Of a DNA stretch of 64,000 nucleotides, positions 20,203 to 28,499 are shown piece by piece. The notes below the pieces were generated by a model. The model searched no databases and was not told the origin of the DNA. It saw only the letters and a program-made list of their open reading frames with translations. The stretch comes from an uncultured Algibacter sp. GTDB taxonomy: Bacteria > Bacteroidota > Bacteroidia > Flavobacteriales > Flavobacteriaceae. The translations under genes and the position numbers were made by a program. The DNA lies in assembly GCF_947487575.1 (NCBI RefSeq), contig NZ_CANKXG010000006.1, positions 124,001-188,000 on the forward strand, read 5' to 3'. Within the stretch, counting starts at the first letter, position 1, and each line of letters begins with the position of its first letter.

Positions 20203-20255
20203 AATTTATCTCTCCGTATATAATCAAAATTTCACAAATAAATCTGAACGACAAA

Positions 20256-20263
20256 CAAATTTA
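20256..20263 (-). promoter_or_regulatory. possible Bacteroidetes -7 box for the GH92-symporter-GH130 unit
   Basis: On the minus strand this reads TAAATTTG, matching the TAnnTTTG -7 consensus of Bacteroidetes, about 50 bases before the GH92 start. A good -33 TTG element at the right distance was not found, so this is tentative. Confidence 0.25.
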
Positions 20264-20410
20264 GACGGACAACGTATAATTGAAGCTAAACACCATCTAT
20301 TGCTAATAAAACTTAACGTTTTAATTGATATATTTATTAAGAAAATAAATGATTTTAACTATAAATAGCCTTTTATTAATATTAAAAAAACAGACTTTAA
20401 ATATTATTCA

Positions 20411-22324
20411 CTAAAAAACATACCTTTTAAAAGCTTCAATTGCAGCATAATCTGCTAACCCTAAATCACTATACCTATCTGCAGTTAACCTATTTCTGTC
20501 TTCTGCCCTAACCCAAAATTCTCGAGAATCGTTACCTTGAAACATAACCCCATCTTTTTGAGATTGATGATAAAAAATAGCTCGCCTTTTTCTAAGCACC
20601 TGATCTGGACTCATAGGAACCGCCATATCTATTTGATAAGTTTCCCATTCGTGCCATGCACCACGATACAACCAAACCCAGCAATCATTCATATAATCCT
20701 CTTTTTTCAACTCATCAATAGCTCCAAATAGTGCGTCTAAACAAGTTTTATGGGTACCATGTGGATCTGATAAATCTCCGGCAGCATATATTTGGTGAGG
20801 TTTTACCTCATTAATTAATGCAACCATAATATCAATATCCTTTTGATTAAGACTATTCTTTTTTACAGTGCCTGTTTCATAAAATGGTAAATCTAAAAAA
20901 TGAACATTTTCGTCACTTAACCCCAAATACCTTGTAGCTGCTTTAGATTCACTTCTACGAATATCTCCTTTAAGTTTTCTGAGTATGTCTAAATCAATCT
21001 CATCATCATTTTTTGAATTTATAAAATTGATAATTTGGTCAGACACTTCGCAATCTTTACAAAGGGACAAAGTAATTTCAGAAAACTTAAGCGCTTCTTC
21101 ATCTGAAACTGCTATATTTCCTGAGGTTTGGTAGGCTACATGTACATCATGCCCTTGCGCTATCAACCTATCAAAAGTTCCGCCCATAGATATTACATCA
21201 TCATCTGGGTGTGGGCTAAAAATAATAACACGCTTTTTCTCTGGAATAGCTCTTTCTGGTCTTCTAGAATCATCAGAATTTGGTTTACCTCCTGGCCAGC
21301 CTGTAATGGTATGCTGAAGTTTATTAAACATTTTAATATTTAAATCGTACGCAGAACCTTCCTGATTCAACAACTCAGCCATTCCATTGTTGTTATAATC
21401 AGAATCAGTTAGTTTCAAAATTGATTTCCCTAATAAACCAGATAACCAAACTACAGCTTTTAATTTCAATTTATCATCCCAACCGCAAGTTGAGACTATC
21501 CATGGTGTTTTTACTCTTGTAAGTTCTGAAGATGCTCCTTCATCTAAAATAAATGTCGTATTAGTATGCTCTTGTAAATATGTTGCTGGTACTTCTGAAC
21601 TTATTGAACCTTCAATAGTTTCCTGTAATATTCCAGCCTTATTGTTACCCCATCCTAAAAGCACAATACGCTTGGCATCCATTACTGTTCCGATACCCAT
21701 GGTAATCGCCTTTCTTGGCACATTATCAATACCTAAAAAATCTGGTGCTGCATCAACTCTAGTAATGTGATCTAAAGTAATACTTCTAGTTCTTGAATTT
21801 AAATGCGAACCTGGTTCATTAAAACCAATGTGCCCTGTTCTACCAATACCAAGCAGTTGAAAATCCAAACCTCCTAATGCCTTAATTTTATTCTCATAAT
21901 CTATACAATATACTTTCAAGTTTTCAGTACTAATTGTACCATCTGGAATATTGATGTTTTCTGGTAATATATCTACATGATTAAAAAGATGATCGTGCAT
22001 AAAATAATGGTAACTCTGCAAATTGCTACGCTCCATTGGGTAATATTCATCTAAATTAAAAGTAACAACATTTAAGAAACTTAACCCTTCTTCCTTATGC
22101 TGTCTTACAAGTTCTTGATACACACCAATAGGAGAAGAACCCGTTGCAAGTCCTAACACACACACTTCGTTTTTAGCCTCTTTTGCTCTTATTAAGCTTG
22201 CAATTTCATTAGCTACCAATACAGATGGTTCTTTAGATTCTTGAAAAATGATAGTATGTACTTTTTCGAATCTTGTGTCTTCAAAAGTTCCTGGCTCCTT
22301 AAATTTTATTGTATCTAAAATCAT
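20411..22324 (-). CDS. nagB: glucosamine-6-phosphate deaminase fused to PIG-L/LmbE-like domain
   Basis: A 637-residue cytoplasmic fusion. Residues about 20-270 are a glucosamine-6-phosphate deaminase/isomerase: VCVLGLATGSSPIGVYQELV, TFNLDEYYPM, LLGIGRTGHIGFNEPGS and TRSITLDHITR. Residues about 365-560 are a PIG-L/LmbE-like zinc deacetylase domain with IFSPHPDDDVISMGGTFDRL and GDLSDPHGTHKTCLDAL. The first domain turns GlcN6P into Fru6P and ammonia, using GlcNAc freed from N-glycan. The PIG-L domain could deacetylate a GlcNAc derivative; this fused architecture is known in Bacteroidetes. It is separated by 208 bases from the downstream GH92 gene and so may have its own promoter. It is followed by no obvious terminator. 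Confidence 0.92.
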   Translation of the reverse strand: MILDTIKFKEPGTFEDTRFEKVHTIIFQESKEPSVLVANEIASLIRAKEAKNEVCVLGLATGSSPIGVYQELVRQHKEEGLSFLNVVTFNLDEYYPMERSNLQSYHYFMHDHLFNHVDILPENINIPDGTISTENLKVYCIDYENKIKALGGLDFQLLGIGRTGHIGFNEPGSHLNSRTRSITLDHITRVDAAPDFLGIDNVPRKAITMGIGTVMDAKRIVLLGWGNNKAGILQETIEGSISSEVPATYLQEHTNTTFILDEGASSELTRVKTPWIVSTCGWDDKLKLKAVVWLSGLLGKSILKLTDSDYNNNGMAELLNQEGSAYDLNIKMFNKLQHTITGWPGGKPNSDDSRRPERAIPEKKRVIIFSPHPDDDVISMGGTFDRLIAQGHDVHVAYQTSGNIAVSDEEALKFSEITLSLCKDCEVSDQIINFINSKNDDEIDLDILRKLKGDIRRSESKAATRYLGLSDENVHFLDLPFYETGTVKKNSLNQKDIDIMVALINEVKPHQIYAAGDLSDPHGTHKTCLDALFGAIDELKKEDYMNDCWVWLYRGAWHEWETYQIDMAVPMSPDQVLRKRRAIFYHQSQKDGVMFQGNDSREFWVRAEDRNRLTADRYSDLGLADYAAIEAFKRYVF

Positions 22325-22474
22325 AAATGTGATATTAATTTTTATTACGACATAAAATTAACATCTGTAAATCATTAATAGCTCATTATTTCGACAAACA
22401 ACTGCTGGCATTAGCCGAAAATCTAGTTATTATAAATGAAGTAAAGAAAAAACAAAATATTGTACCTAAACTAA

Positions 22475-22503
22475 AAAAGCTTCTCGAGACATGAGAAGCT
22501 TTT
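22475..22503 (-). terminator. intrinsic terminator after tRNA-Leu-like remnant
   Basis: An 11-bp perfect stem (AAAAGCTTCTC with its complement) and a 7-base loop. On the minus strand it ends in a T run. It lies just downstream of the tRNA-Leu-like remnant on the same strand. Confidence 0.7.
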
Positions 22504-22511
22504 CATTTAAA

Positions 22512-22566
22512 GTGCGGGAAAGAAACTCGAACTCCAACACCTAACTACACTAAATTCTAAGTCTAG
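22512..22566 (-). pseudogene. degenerate tRNA-Leu(UAG)-like 3' remnant
   Basis: On the minus strand this has a 5-bp anticodon stem (CTAGA with TTTAG) around the seven-base loop CTTAGAA, giving anticodon UAG, then a variable region, a GAGTTCGAGTTTC T-arm-like stretch with a poor stem, and a TTCCCGCA acceptor-like end. No matching 5' acceptor strand is found upstream, although the bases before the anticodon arm (GACATG) resemble a D-arm end. So this is a decayed or truncated tRNA-Leu, possibly an old integration scar. It is not a working tRNA. Confidence 0.5.
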
Positions 22567-22690
22567 CATGTCGTTATAGCATACTACATCCTTAATTTTT
22601 TAAATTTTATTTCATATACCAAATGAAATAAAACTGAATCAAATGCTGTTAGGCGTTAGATAAACAGCTAAATTCTGTAATGCTTAAAAT

Positions 22691-22726
22691 AAATAAAGCC
22701 TTTCAATTTCTTGAAAGGCTTTATTT
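22691..22726 (-). terminator. intrinsic terminator of the disrupted tRNA-fMet gene
   Basis: A perfect 14-bp stem (AAATAAAGCCTTTC and complement) with an 8-base loop, ending in TTT on both strands. It starts 5 bases past the tRNA-fMet acceptor end, so it is the terminator of the original tRNA gene and belongs to the chromosome side. Confidence 0.75.
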
Positions 22727-22730
22727 CTAG

Positions 22731-22772
22731 TAGCGGGAACTGGACTCGAACCAGTGACCTTCGGGTTATGAG
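22731..22772 (-). repeat. ICE attachment site: 3' half of initiator tRNA-fMet
   Basis: On the minus strand this reads from the anticodon loop CTCATAA through CCCGA, AGGTC, the T-arm ACTGG-TTCGAGT-CCAGT and the acceptor end TCCCGCTAC. The CCC of the anticodon stem is the hallmark of initiator tRNA. The pairing 5' stem (should be TCGGG) is absent: homology to a tRNA stops at the loop. Tyrosine recombinases often cross over at anticodon loops, and an integrase gene starts 170 bases away. The fragment's 3' end faces the glycan locus, so the element lies to the right and the intact tRNA copy should be at its far end, outside this window. Confidence 0.75.
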
Positions 22773-22943
22773 CTTAAAGGTAGTAAGACACTAAACACCT
22801 CATTATCTAGCAAAACCTATGTTATTCAGCAATTTACATTTCTAACGATAGCATTTAAATACAATTAAAATCAAATTATTCTGTACTTATTCTGTACTAA
22901 CTATTTTAAAAATGATTATCTTTACATTCTAAGTTAAGTGATT

Positions 22944-24275
22944 ATGGCGATTATTAAAATAGTACTTCGGAAAAACATGATTCGTAAAGATAAAACTATC
23001 CCTCTTGCGATTCGTATTAGTGAAAATTACAAGACAAATTATAAATGGCTTGGACAGTATGTGCTAGAAAAAGATTGGGATAAAGATGCAGGAAGAGTAA
23101 AAAAAACGCATCCAAACGCCAAGAAACTTAATAACTATCTTCTAAAAAAACTTACTGAAGCAAATGACGTTTACTATGATTCTAAAGACAAAATCACACC
23201 AAAGCAGGTCAAGTTAAAATTGAAAGGTGCTGGTGGTTCTAAATCATTTTTCAATGTTGCCTCAGGCAGAATTAAAAGCAAATATGAACGTGATGTATTT
23301 TCAGTTGCAAAATCTGAATTATCAATTTTATACAACTTAGAAGAATTTTTAAACCATAATAACTCACAAGAAAAAAATGTAGTTATTAATGGAATTAAAG
23401 GACGTAGAAAGTCACGAGTTAGTAAAGGAAGGAAAGGTGAGCATACTTTTATGGATTCTGTTGAACACTTTAAAAAGAATAAGTCCTTAAAGTTTCAAGA
23501 TATTGATGAATCTTTCTTAGATAGGTATAAAGATTTTTGTGCGGTCTACCTTGAACAAAAAACACGCACCATCACTAATCAACTCATATTTATACGGACT
23601 CTTTTTAACAAGGCTATTAAAAATGGAATAGTTGATTCCAAATTCTATCCGTTTGGTGGTGAAAAAGAAAAGATTCGGATTGGATCCAGTCATAAGATAG
23701 GTCTGATTGTAAATGAGGTAGAGCAGATTGAACTTTTAGAATTAGAACCTGACACCTCAATATGGCACACTCAAAACGTATGGCTATTTGCTTTTTACTT
23801 TGCTGGAATAAGAATTTCGGATGCGATAAAATTGAAATGGTCAGACTTTAAAGATGGTCGTTTGTTCTACGTAATGAATAAGAATGAAAAACCACTAAGC
23901 CTTAAAGTGTCCGAAAAGGCAGAGGCTATATTAGAATATTATAAAAAAGAGAAAGAAGATAACAATGGATTTATCTTCCCATTTCTAAAAGATGTGAATC
24001 AATCTGATACTGAAGATGTGTTTAGAAAAACTAGAAACGCGACTAAACTGCTTAATAAATATTTAAAGCGAATTGGTGGAATCTGTGAAATAGACAAAAA
24101 CCTTTCTAACCATATTGCCCGACATAGTTTTGGAAATATCGCTGGTAATAAGATTCATCCTAGAATGCTTCAAAAACTATACAGACATAGCGATTTAAAA
24201 ACGACTTTAATCTATCAAGCTAACTTTATCCATGAAGAAGCTGATGATGCTTTAGAGGAAGTAATTAACTTTTAA
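22944..24275 (+). CDS. tyrosine recombinase / ICE integrase
   Basis: About 443 residues. It has an N-terminal arm-binding domain (about 5-80), a SAM-like core-binding domain (about 165-235, HTFMDSVEHFKKNKSLKFQDI) and the catalytic domain with Arg in FAGIRISDAIKLKWSD, HIARHSFGNIAG (His-x-x-Arg), LYRHSDLKTT and the Tyr nucleophile in LIYQANF. This is the type used by Bacteroidetes conjugative transposons. A GTG at 22938 is in frame, but ATG 22944 (MAIIKIVLRK) fits the family. It reads away from the tRNA-fMet attachment site, and its stop codon lies in a hairpin shared with the converging next gene. Confidence 0.95.
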   Translation: MAIIKIVLRKNMIRKDKTIPLAIRISENYKTNYKWLGQYVLEKDWDKDAGRVKKTHPNAKKLNNYLLKKLTEANDVYYDSKDKITPKQVKLKLKGAGGSKSFFNVASGRIKSKYERDVFSVAKSELSILYNLEEFLNHNNSQEKNVVINGIKGRRKSRVSKGRKGEHTFMDSVEHFKKNKSLKFQDIDESFLDRYKDFCAVYLEQKTRTITNQLIFIRTLFNKAIKNGIVDSKFYPFGGEKEKIRIGSSHKIGLIVNEVEQIELLELEPDTSIWHTQNVWLFAFYFAGIRISDAIKLKWSDFKDGRLFYVMNKNEKPLSLKVSEKAEAILEYYKKEKEDNNGFIFPFLKDVNQSDTEDVFRKTRNATKLLNKYLKRIGGICEIDKNLSNHIARHSFGNIAGNKIHPRMLQKLYRHSDLKTTLIYQANFIHEEADDALEEVINF

Positions 24276-24290
24276 GTTATTTTAAAAGTT
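24267..24290. terminator. convergent hairpin terminator containing both stop codons
   Basis: A 9-bp stem AACTTTTAA / TTAAAAGTT with a loop of about six bases. The integrase TAA is inside the left arm and the converging gene's TAA begins in the loop. It is A/T-rich, so may work in both directions. Confidence 0.45.
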
Positions 24291-25257
24291 CTTCAGAATA
24301 ATAAAAATTTGCCGGTAAGCCACCTGTATGCCAAAAAAGAACATTAGAGTTTTTTTCTATCTTATTATTTTTAAGATGATCTATCATCCCGTAAAAAGCT
24401 CTCCCAGAATAAACAGGGTCTAACAATATACCTTCACTTTGAGCCAATTGCTTTATGGCTAACTTTTCATTTTGAGTAATTACTCCATAACCAGGTTTAT
24501 CGTAATCTCTAATAAGTGTTGCATCTTTAATTGAGTACGTTTTTTGGATATTCAATTCTTTTTGACCTTGATGTAATATTTTTAAAACTGCTTCATCAAG
24601 AGTTCCATTCACTAACCCAATTTTGTCAATACTAATTGCCATAAGTTTAATATCTAATCCGTACAAATCAATACCAAGTCTTAATCCTGCTTGTGTACCT
24701 CCAGAGCTTGATGCGAAAAAAATGTAGTCTATTTTTAAGTTCTCTTTTAAAAGTTGTTTCTTTAATTCTTTAACTGCATCGACAAAACCATAAGCTCCTA
24801 ACAAATTTGATCCACCATAAGGAATTTCATAAACATTCTTTGTCTGTGCTTCTAAATCTTGTTTTAATTTGATTATATCCTCTCCTTTTCTATTATCTCC
24901 AGTAAAATGAATTTTAGCTCCTAATAAATGGGAAAGCAACAAATTACCATTGTAATTTTTAGGCTTGTTACCTCCTAACAACAAATGACATTCCAATCCA
25001 GCTTTAGCACAAGCTGCTGCCGTTTGTCGGCAATGATTAGATTGTTGTGCTCCAGCAGTAACAACCGTATCACAACCTTTGCTTAAAGCGTCATAAATAA
25101 AAAACTGAAGCTTTCTTACTTTGTTTCCGCCAGATGCCAAACCTGAGTTATCATCTCTTTTTATATACAAATTATAGTTTGGATAGACTTTAGATAAGTT
25201 ATCCATTTTCTCCAAGGGCGTAGAAAAAAAACCTAGTTTATACTTGTTATTCAGCAT
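24277..25257 (-). CDS. PLP-dependent D-cysteine desulfhydrase / ACC deaminase-like enzyme
   Basis: A 326-residue fold-type II PLP enzyme. Marks: YIKRDDNSGLASGGNKVRKLQF (Lys in GGNKVRK is the expected Schiff-base residue), VVTAGAQQSNHCRQTAAACAKAG, ASSSGGTQAGLRLG, and DPVYSGRAFYGMI near the end. Members act as D-cysteine desulfhydrase (pyruvate, H2S, ammonia) or 1-aminocyclopropane-1-carboxylate deaminase; sequence alone does not separate them here. As a free-standing gene in an ICE, D-cysteine detoxification or sulfur release is most plausible. It is divergent from the LuxR-type regulator with a 92-base shared promoter region, so that regulator may control it. Confidence 0.9.
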   Translation of the reverse strand: MLNNKYKLGFFSTPLEKMDNLSKVYPNYNLYIKRDDNSGLASGGNKVRKLQFFIYDALSKGCDTVVTAGAQQSNHCRQTAAACAKAGLECHLLLGGNKPKNYNGNLLLSHLLGAKIHFTGDNRKGEDIIKLKQDLEAQTKNVYEIPYGGSNLLGAYGFVDAVKELKKQLLKENLKIDYIFFASSSGGTQAGLRLGIDLYGLDIKLMAISIDKIGLVNGTLDEAVLKILHQGQKELNIQKTYSIKDATLIRDYDKPGYGVITQNEKLAIKQLAQSEGILLDPVYSGRAFYGMIDHLKNNKIEKNSNVLFWHTGGLPANFYYSEELLK

Positions 25258-25349
25258 TTTACGCTTTATAATTTTTAATTCACACTAAGATAAGCTATAT
25301 TTAGTACTCTCGTAATTTTAAGCTAAAGTATTGTTGTACATGCCCCTGT

Positions 25350-26264
25350 ATGTTTTACTTAATTCAAAAATATCGATTTGTTCCAGAATACACCTACGCT
25401 TCTTCTATGCATTGGGTGGTGCTTTTCTTGTGCATAACAATTGGAATCATTATTGTTTTCCAACTCTTAAATATTGGATTAGGTAAGCGTCAAAACATTC
25501 AATCCAAGTATCGCTATCTAATTTTAGCTGTTATTTTCCTATTGTATAATGTTTTAAATGGTTTGCTTCCTTATGATGATTTTCCTGGTCCAAGAATAAT
25601 TCAATATGTAATTACATACACAATTTCTATTATAATGTGTTTATATCTGGTTTGGTATTTATATAAAGAATTTGACATAAAAACACCAAATCCTTTTTTC
25701 AAAATAAAGAATTTAACTATTATTCTTTCTTCATGTTTTATACTACTTTTCATTGTACCATACTATTTCACAAACTCCTTGAATTTTGCAAGAAGCCTAT
25801 TCCTGATATTTCCAACTATACTTTCCTTAGTTTTTATTGTGTATTTCTTTCTAGTGATTAAAAAGAAAACTAAAAGAGAGCGATATTTCAAAATCCAAAC
25901 CAATTTAGGCTTAAGTTCAATATTCTCTTTAGTTATGCTTCCCGCATTAACTTATTTTGGTGATTTTCAACCTATAACCCATTCAATAATGACATCCTCT
26001 TTCCTTTTTGTAACCATTATGGAAGTAAATAGTTATTTATATCGATTAAAGAACACCTATAAATTGGATCAAGATATTGCAGACCTATATGGTCTTACAA
26101 ACAGAGAAAATGAAATTGTATTACAGATAATAAAAGGCTACAGTTATAAAAAAATAGCCGAAAACATGTTTATATCCTACGGTACAGTTAGAAAACACGC
26201 CTCCAACATCTTTAACAAATCAAACTGTTCGAGCAGACAAGAACTTATTGATAAAGTGAATTAA
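25350..26264 (+). CDS. membrane-bound LuxR-type transcriptional regulator
   Basis: A 304-residue protein with about seven hydrophobic helices (residues 18-220) followed by a C-terminal LuxR/FixJ helix-turn-helix: LTNRENEIVLQIIKGYSYKKIAENMFISYGTVRKHASNIFNKSN. The N-terminal part is a membrane sensor-like bundle of unknown ligand. Such 7TM-LuxR proteins occur in Flavobacteria. It is divergent from the PLP enzyme, so a regulator-target pair is likely but unproved. Confidence 0.85.
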   Translation: MFYLIQKYRFVPEYTYASSMHWVVLFLCITIGIIIVFQLLNIGLGKRQNIQSKYRYLILAVIFLLYNVLNGLLPYDDFPGPRIIQYVITYTISIIMCLYLVWYLYKEFDIKTPNPFFKIKNLTIILSSCFILLFIVPYYFTNSLNFARSLFLIFPTILSLVFIVYFFLVIKKKTKRERYFKIQTNLGLSSIFSLVMLPALTYFGDFQPITHSIMTSSFLFVTIMEVNSYLYRLKNTYKLDQDIADLYGLTNRENEIVLQIIKGYSYKKIAENMFISYGTVRKHASNIFNKSNCSSRQELIDKVN

Positions 26265-26456
26265 TAAACTAATCTCAATAGCATTTATGAATTGTGTATA
26301 AAGTTCACATAGCAAATACGCAAAATTTACACAGTTTATTGTTCTTCATTCATGAATTTCTAACCATCTTTATTAAACTAACCTAAAATCTACCAAATAC
26401 TATTAAAAGTCAATAGATAATCTATTGAATACCGCGTGTATAACTAAACTTTTGTG

Positions 26457-27284
26457 ATGGATTTTAACTTACGCAATACTATTTACACAAATGAACTTGA
26501 AAAAATTGAACAAAGTTCCTTATCCATCCTTGACACGTCTAGTCAAATCATCATCCTATCGCGCAATACATTAAATGATTTTAAAAAAGCTATTATTAAA
26601 ACGGGGTTTGTTTCAGTTCCAAAGGAAGTAGAATTCTTCAAACATCAAAAACAAACCTCTTTAATTCAACTAATCTATTACACCGAAATACGTTCTTTTG
26701 AACTACAGTTTCCAAAATCAAATGTTCAAGACCAAGAAAAAGCTTTAAGGAAAAAACTTCGAAAGCTTAATCGGTTCTATTTATACAATATTGATTTCAA
26801 CCAATATGTTGAAGCTAAACTCCATCACTTTGATAAGGAATATTACACAAGAGGTCATTTAGACAGCTTCTTAATCTCATCATCAAAATTTTATTTTCAA
26901 GATCCAGATTTTAGTACGCCTCGTGATATGCTCTTAGGTAAGATTAGAGCCTACAAGCTTTTTATAAATTACTTAAAATTTAGACTTGATAAAATAAAGA
27001 ATGGAAAATCTACTGATGAAGTTAATAAAACAAACCTAAAATGGACATCTTCTAAATCTGCATTGACAGAACTAATCTATGCACTTTATTATAATCGTGT
27101 AATCAATAATGGCAACGTCGATATAAAAGAAATAGCAACAGCTCTGCAAAAAGTATTACAATTTGACCTTGGGGATTTCTATAAAATATTCTCTGAAATC
27201 AAATCTCGAAAAATAAGCAGAACCAAGTTTCTGGATGATTTATCCAATGGTTTACTTCTTAAAATGGATAGCGCTGACGAATAA
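26457..27284 (+). CDS. rteC: RteC domain protein (ICE regulation)
   Basis: About 275 residues matching the RteC family: LIYYTEIRSFELQFPKS, RFYLYNIDFNQYVEAKLHHFD, GKIRAYKLFINYLKFRLD and LTELIYALYYNRVINNGNVDI. In CTnDOT, RteC activates excision genes. It is placed upstream of the HTH gene, whose product resembles an excisionase, consistent with that role. ATG 26457 is preferred to the adjacent GTG 26454. Confidence 0.88.
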   Translation: MDFNLRNTIYTNELEKIEQSSLSILDTSSQIIILSRNTLNDFKKAIIKTGFVSVPKEVEFFKHQKQTSLIQLIYYTEIRSFELQFPKSNVQDQEKALRKKLRKLNRFYLYNIDFNQYVEAKLHHFDKEYYTRGHLDSFLISSSKFYFQDPDFSTPRDMLLGKIRAYKLFINYLKFRLDKIKNGKSTDEVNKTNLKWTSSKSALTELIYALYYNRVINNGNVDIKEIATALQKVLQFDLGDFYKIFSEIKSRKISRTKFLDDLSNGLLLKMDSADE

Positions 27285-27563
27285 AAATATTCATTTTTTT
27301 AACCACATACGGTTGACCTCCTGCTTACATGTTTTTATTCCAATTATCTACTTTTTCTAATCAATAATTCACTCATAACAACATCAAAACACACCAAATA
27401 GCATCAAATTTAATAATGTTAAAATTTGACCGTACTCTGGTCTTACTTGTGATTAAAATCCATCAATACTATTCAAATTTGTAGAACGAAAGTCAAATCA
27501 GGTCAAGGGCTATCATTTTAATTGAAAGCAAAATGGTAGTTCTTTTCTAAAAATAGTTCTACT

Positions 27564-27845
27564 ATGCCAGCAACAATTATTACTACAGATGATCTTAGAG
27601 ATTTCAAACTTGAACTGCTCGACGATATCAAAAAACTTTTAAGTAAACAAGCGCAAGGTAAACTGAAGAAATATCTAAAATCCTCAGAACTTATGGACTT
27701 ACTGCAAATTAGTCCTGGCACTTTACAGAATCTTCGAATTAAAGGAACACTTCCTTATACAAAGGTAGGTGGTATCATTTTTTATGATTCCGAAGAAATT
27801 CAGAAGGTTATGGATAATAATCGAGTTCATCATAAAACGGAATAA
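27564..27845 (+). CDS. excisionase-like helix-turn-helix protein
   Basis: A 93-residue protein. The N-terminal third is acidic and coiled-coil-like (LKLELLDDIKKLLSK type), then a winged HTH of the MerR/excisionase kind: KYLKSSELMDLLQISPGTLQNLRIKGTLPYTKVGGIIFYD. Small proteins of this type bind the att region or promoters of Bacteroidetes ICEs. It starts a plus-strand unit with the next two genes (6-base spacing), and the 279-base gap before it holds an imperfect repeat of AGTTCTTTTCTA-type sequence, perhaps its operator. Confidence 0.85.
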   Translation: MPATIITTDDLRDFKLELLDDIKKLLSKQAQGKLKKYLKSSELMDLLQISPGTLQNLRIKGTLPYTKVGGIIFYDSEEIQKVMDNNRVHHKTE

Positions 27846-27851
27846 ATATGT

Positions 27852-28499
27852 ATGAATTATATAAAACATCTCAATGCTGTATTTCAAAAATTCTATGCAG
27901 ACAAAAGGTTAAATACAACTCATGTAAGCTTATATATGGCTTTGTTTCAGTTTTGGAATTTAAACCGATTTCGAGAAGAATTTTACATAGACAGACAAGA
28001 AGTTATGGAACTCTCAAAAATTGGTTCGACAGCAACTTATCATCGTTGTTTAAAACAGATGGATTCATGGGATTATCTAAAATATTTCCCTTCACATAAT
28101 CCTTATAAAGGAAGTAAAATCAAGTTGTTCAATTTCGGTACAACCTCTGAACAAGTTGTGAATGAGTTTGAAACTAGTACTGAACAAGCATTGATACGTA
28201 ATACAAACATTAATAAACAAATAGAAAACATAAATAAAACTAAGCTACCAAAAAATGAATTTGAAGTCATTGATTTTTTTAAAAAGAAAAAATGGCCAGA
28301 TAATGAAGCCAAGAAATTCTACAACCACTATCAAGGCATTGGTTGGAAAATTGGTGGCAAAATAAAAATAGAAGATTGGCATGCTACTGCAAGTAATTGG
28401 ATGCTTAAAGCCAATGAATTTGAAACTGCAGATGCAGTTCCTCAAAAAAAGGACAACCTGAGAACCAGTAAAAACAAAGATTATGGTCAACCCTTGTAA
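27852..28499 (+). CDS. ICE replication/initiation-like protein of unknown function
   Basis: A 215-residue protein. The N-terminal half (AVFQKFYADKRLNTTHVSLYMALFQFWNL, then EVMELSKIGSTATYHRCLKQM) looks like a wHTH/DnaD-type DNA-binding region as in replication-restart proteins. The C-terminal part has VIDFFKKKKWPDNEAKKFYNHY, a DnaD-like helical stretch. The gene overlaps the following AAA+ gene by 17 bases, which resembles an initiator plus helicase-loader pair. The role is inferred from context. Confidence 0.6.
   Translation: MNYIKHLNAVFQKFYADKRLNTTHVSLYMALFQFWNLNRFREEFYIDRQEVMELSKIGSTATYHRCLKQMDSWDYLKYFPSHNPYKGSKIKLFNFGTTSEQVVNEFETSTEQALIRNTNINKQIENINKTKLPKNEFEVIDFFKKKKWPDNEAKKFYNHYQGIGWKIGGKIKIEDWHATASNWMLKANEFETADAVPQKKDNLRTSKNKDYGQPL

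Noticed and set aside
22512-22566. Functional tRNA-Leu gene
   Set aside because: The T stem is mismatched and there is no 5' acceptor strand, so it cannot fold as a full tRNA.
22731-22772. Complete tRNA-fMet gene
   Set aside because: The 5' half including D arm and the 5' anticodon stem strand is missing; only the 3' half is present.
27848-28099. Alternative plus-strand frame at the start of the replication-like gene
   Set aside because: Starts 4 bases earlier but ends short and has no recognisable pattern; the 215-residue frame continues into the ATPase with an overlap.
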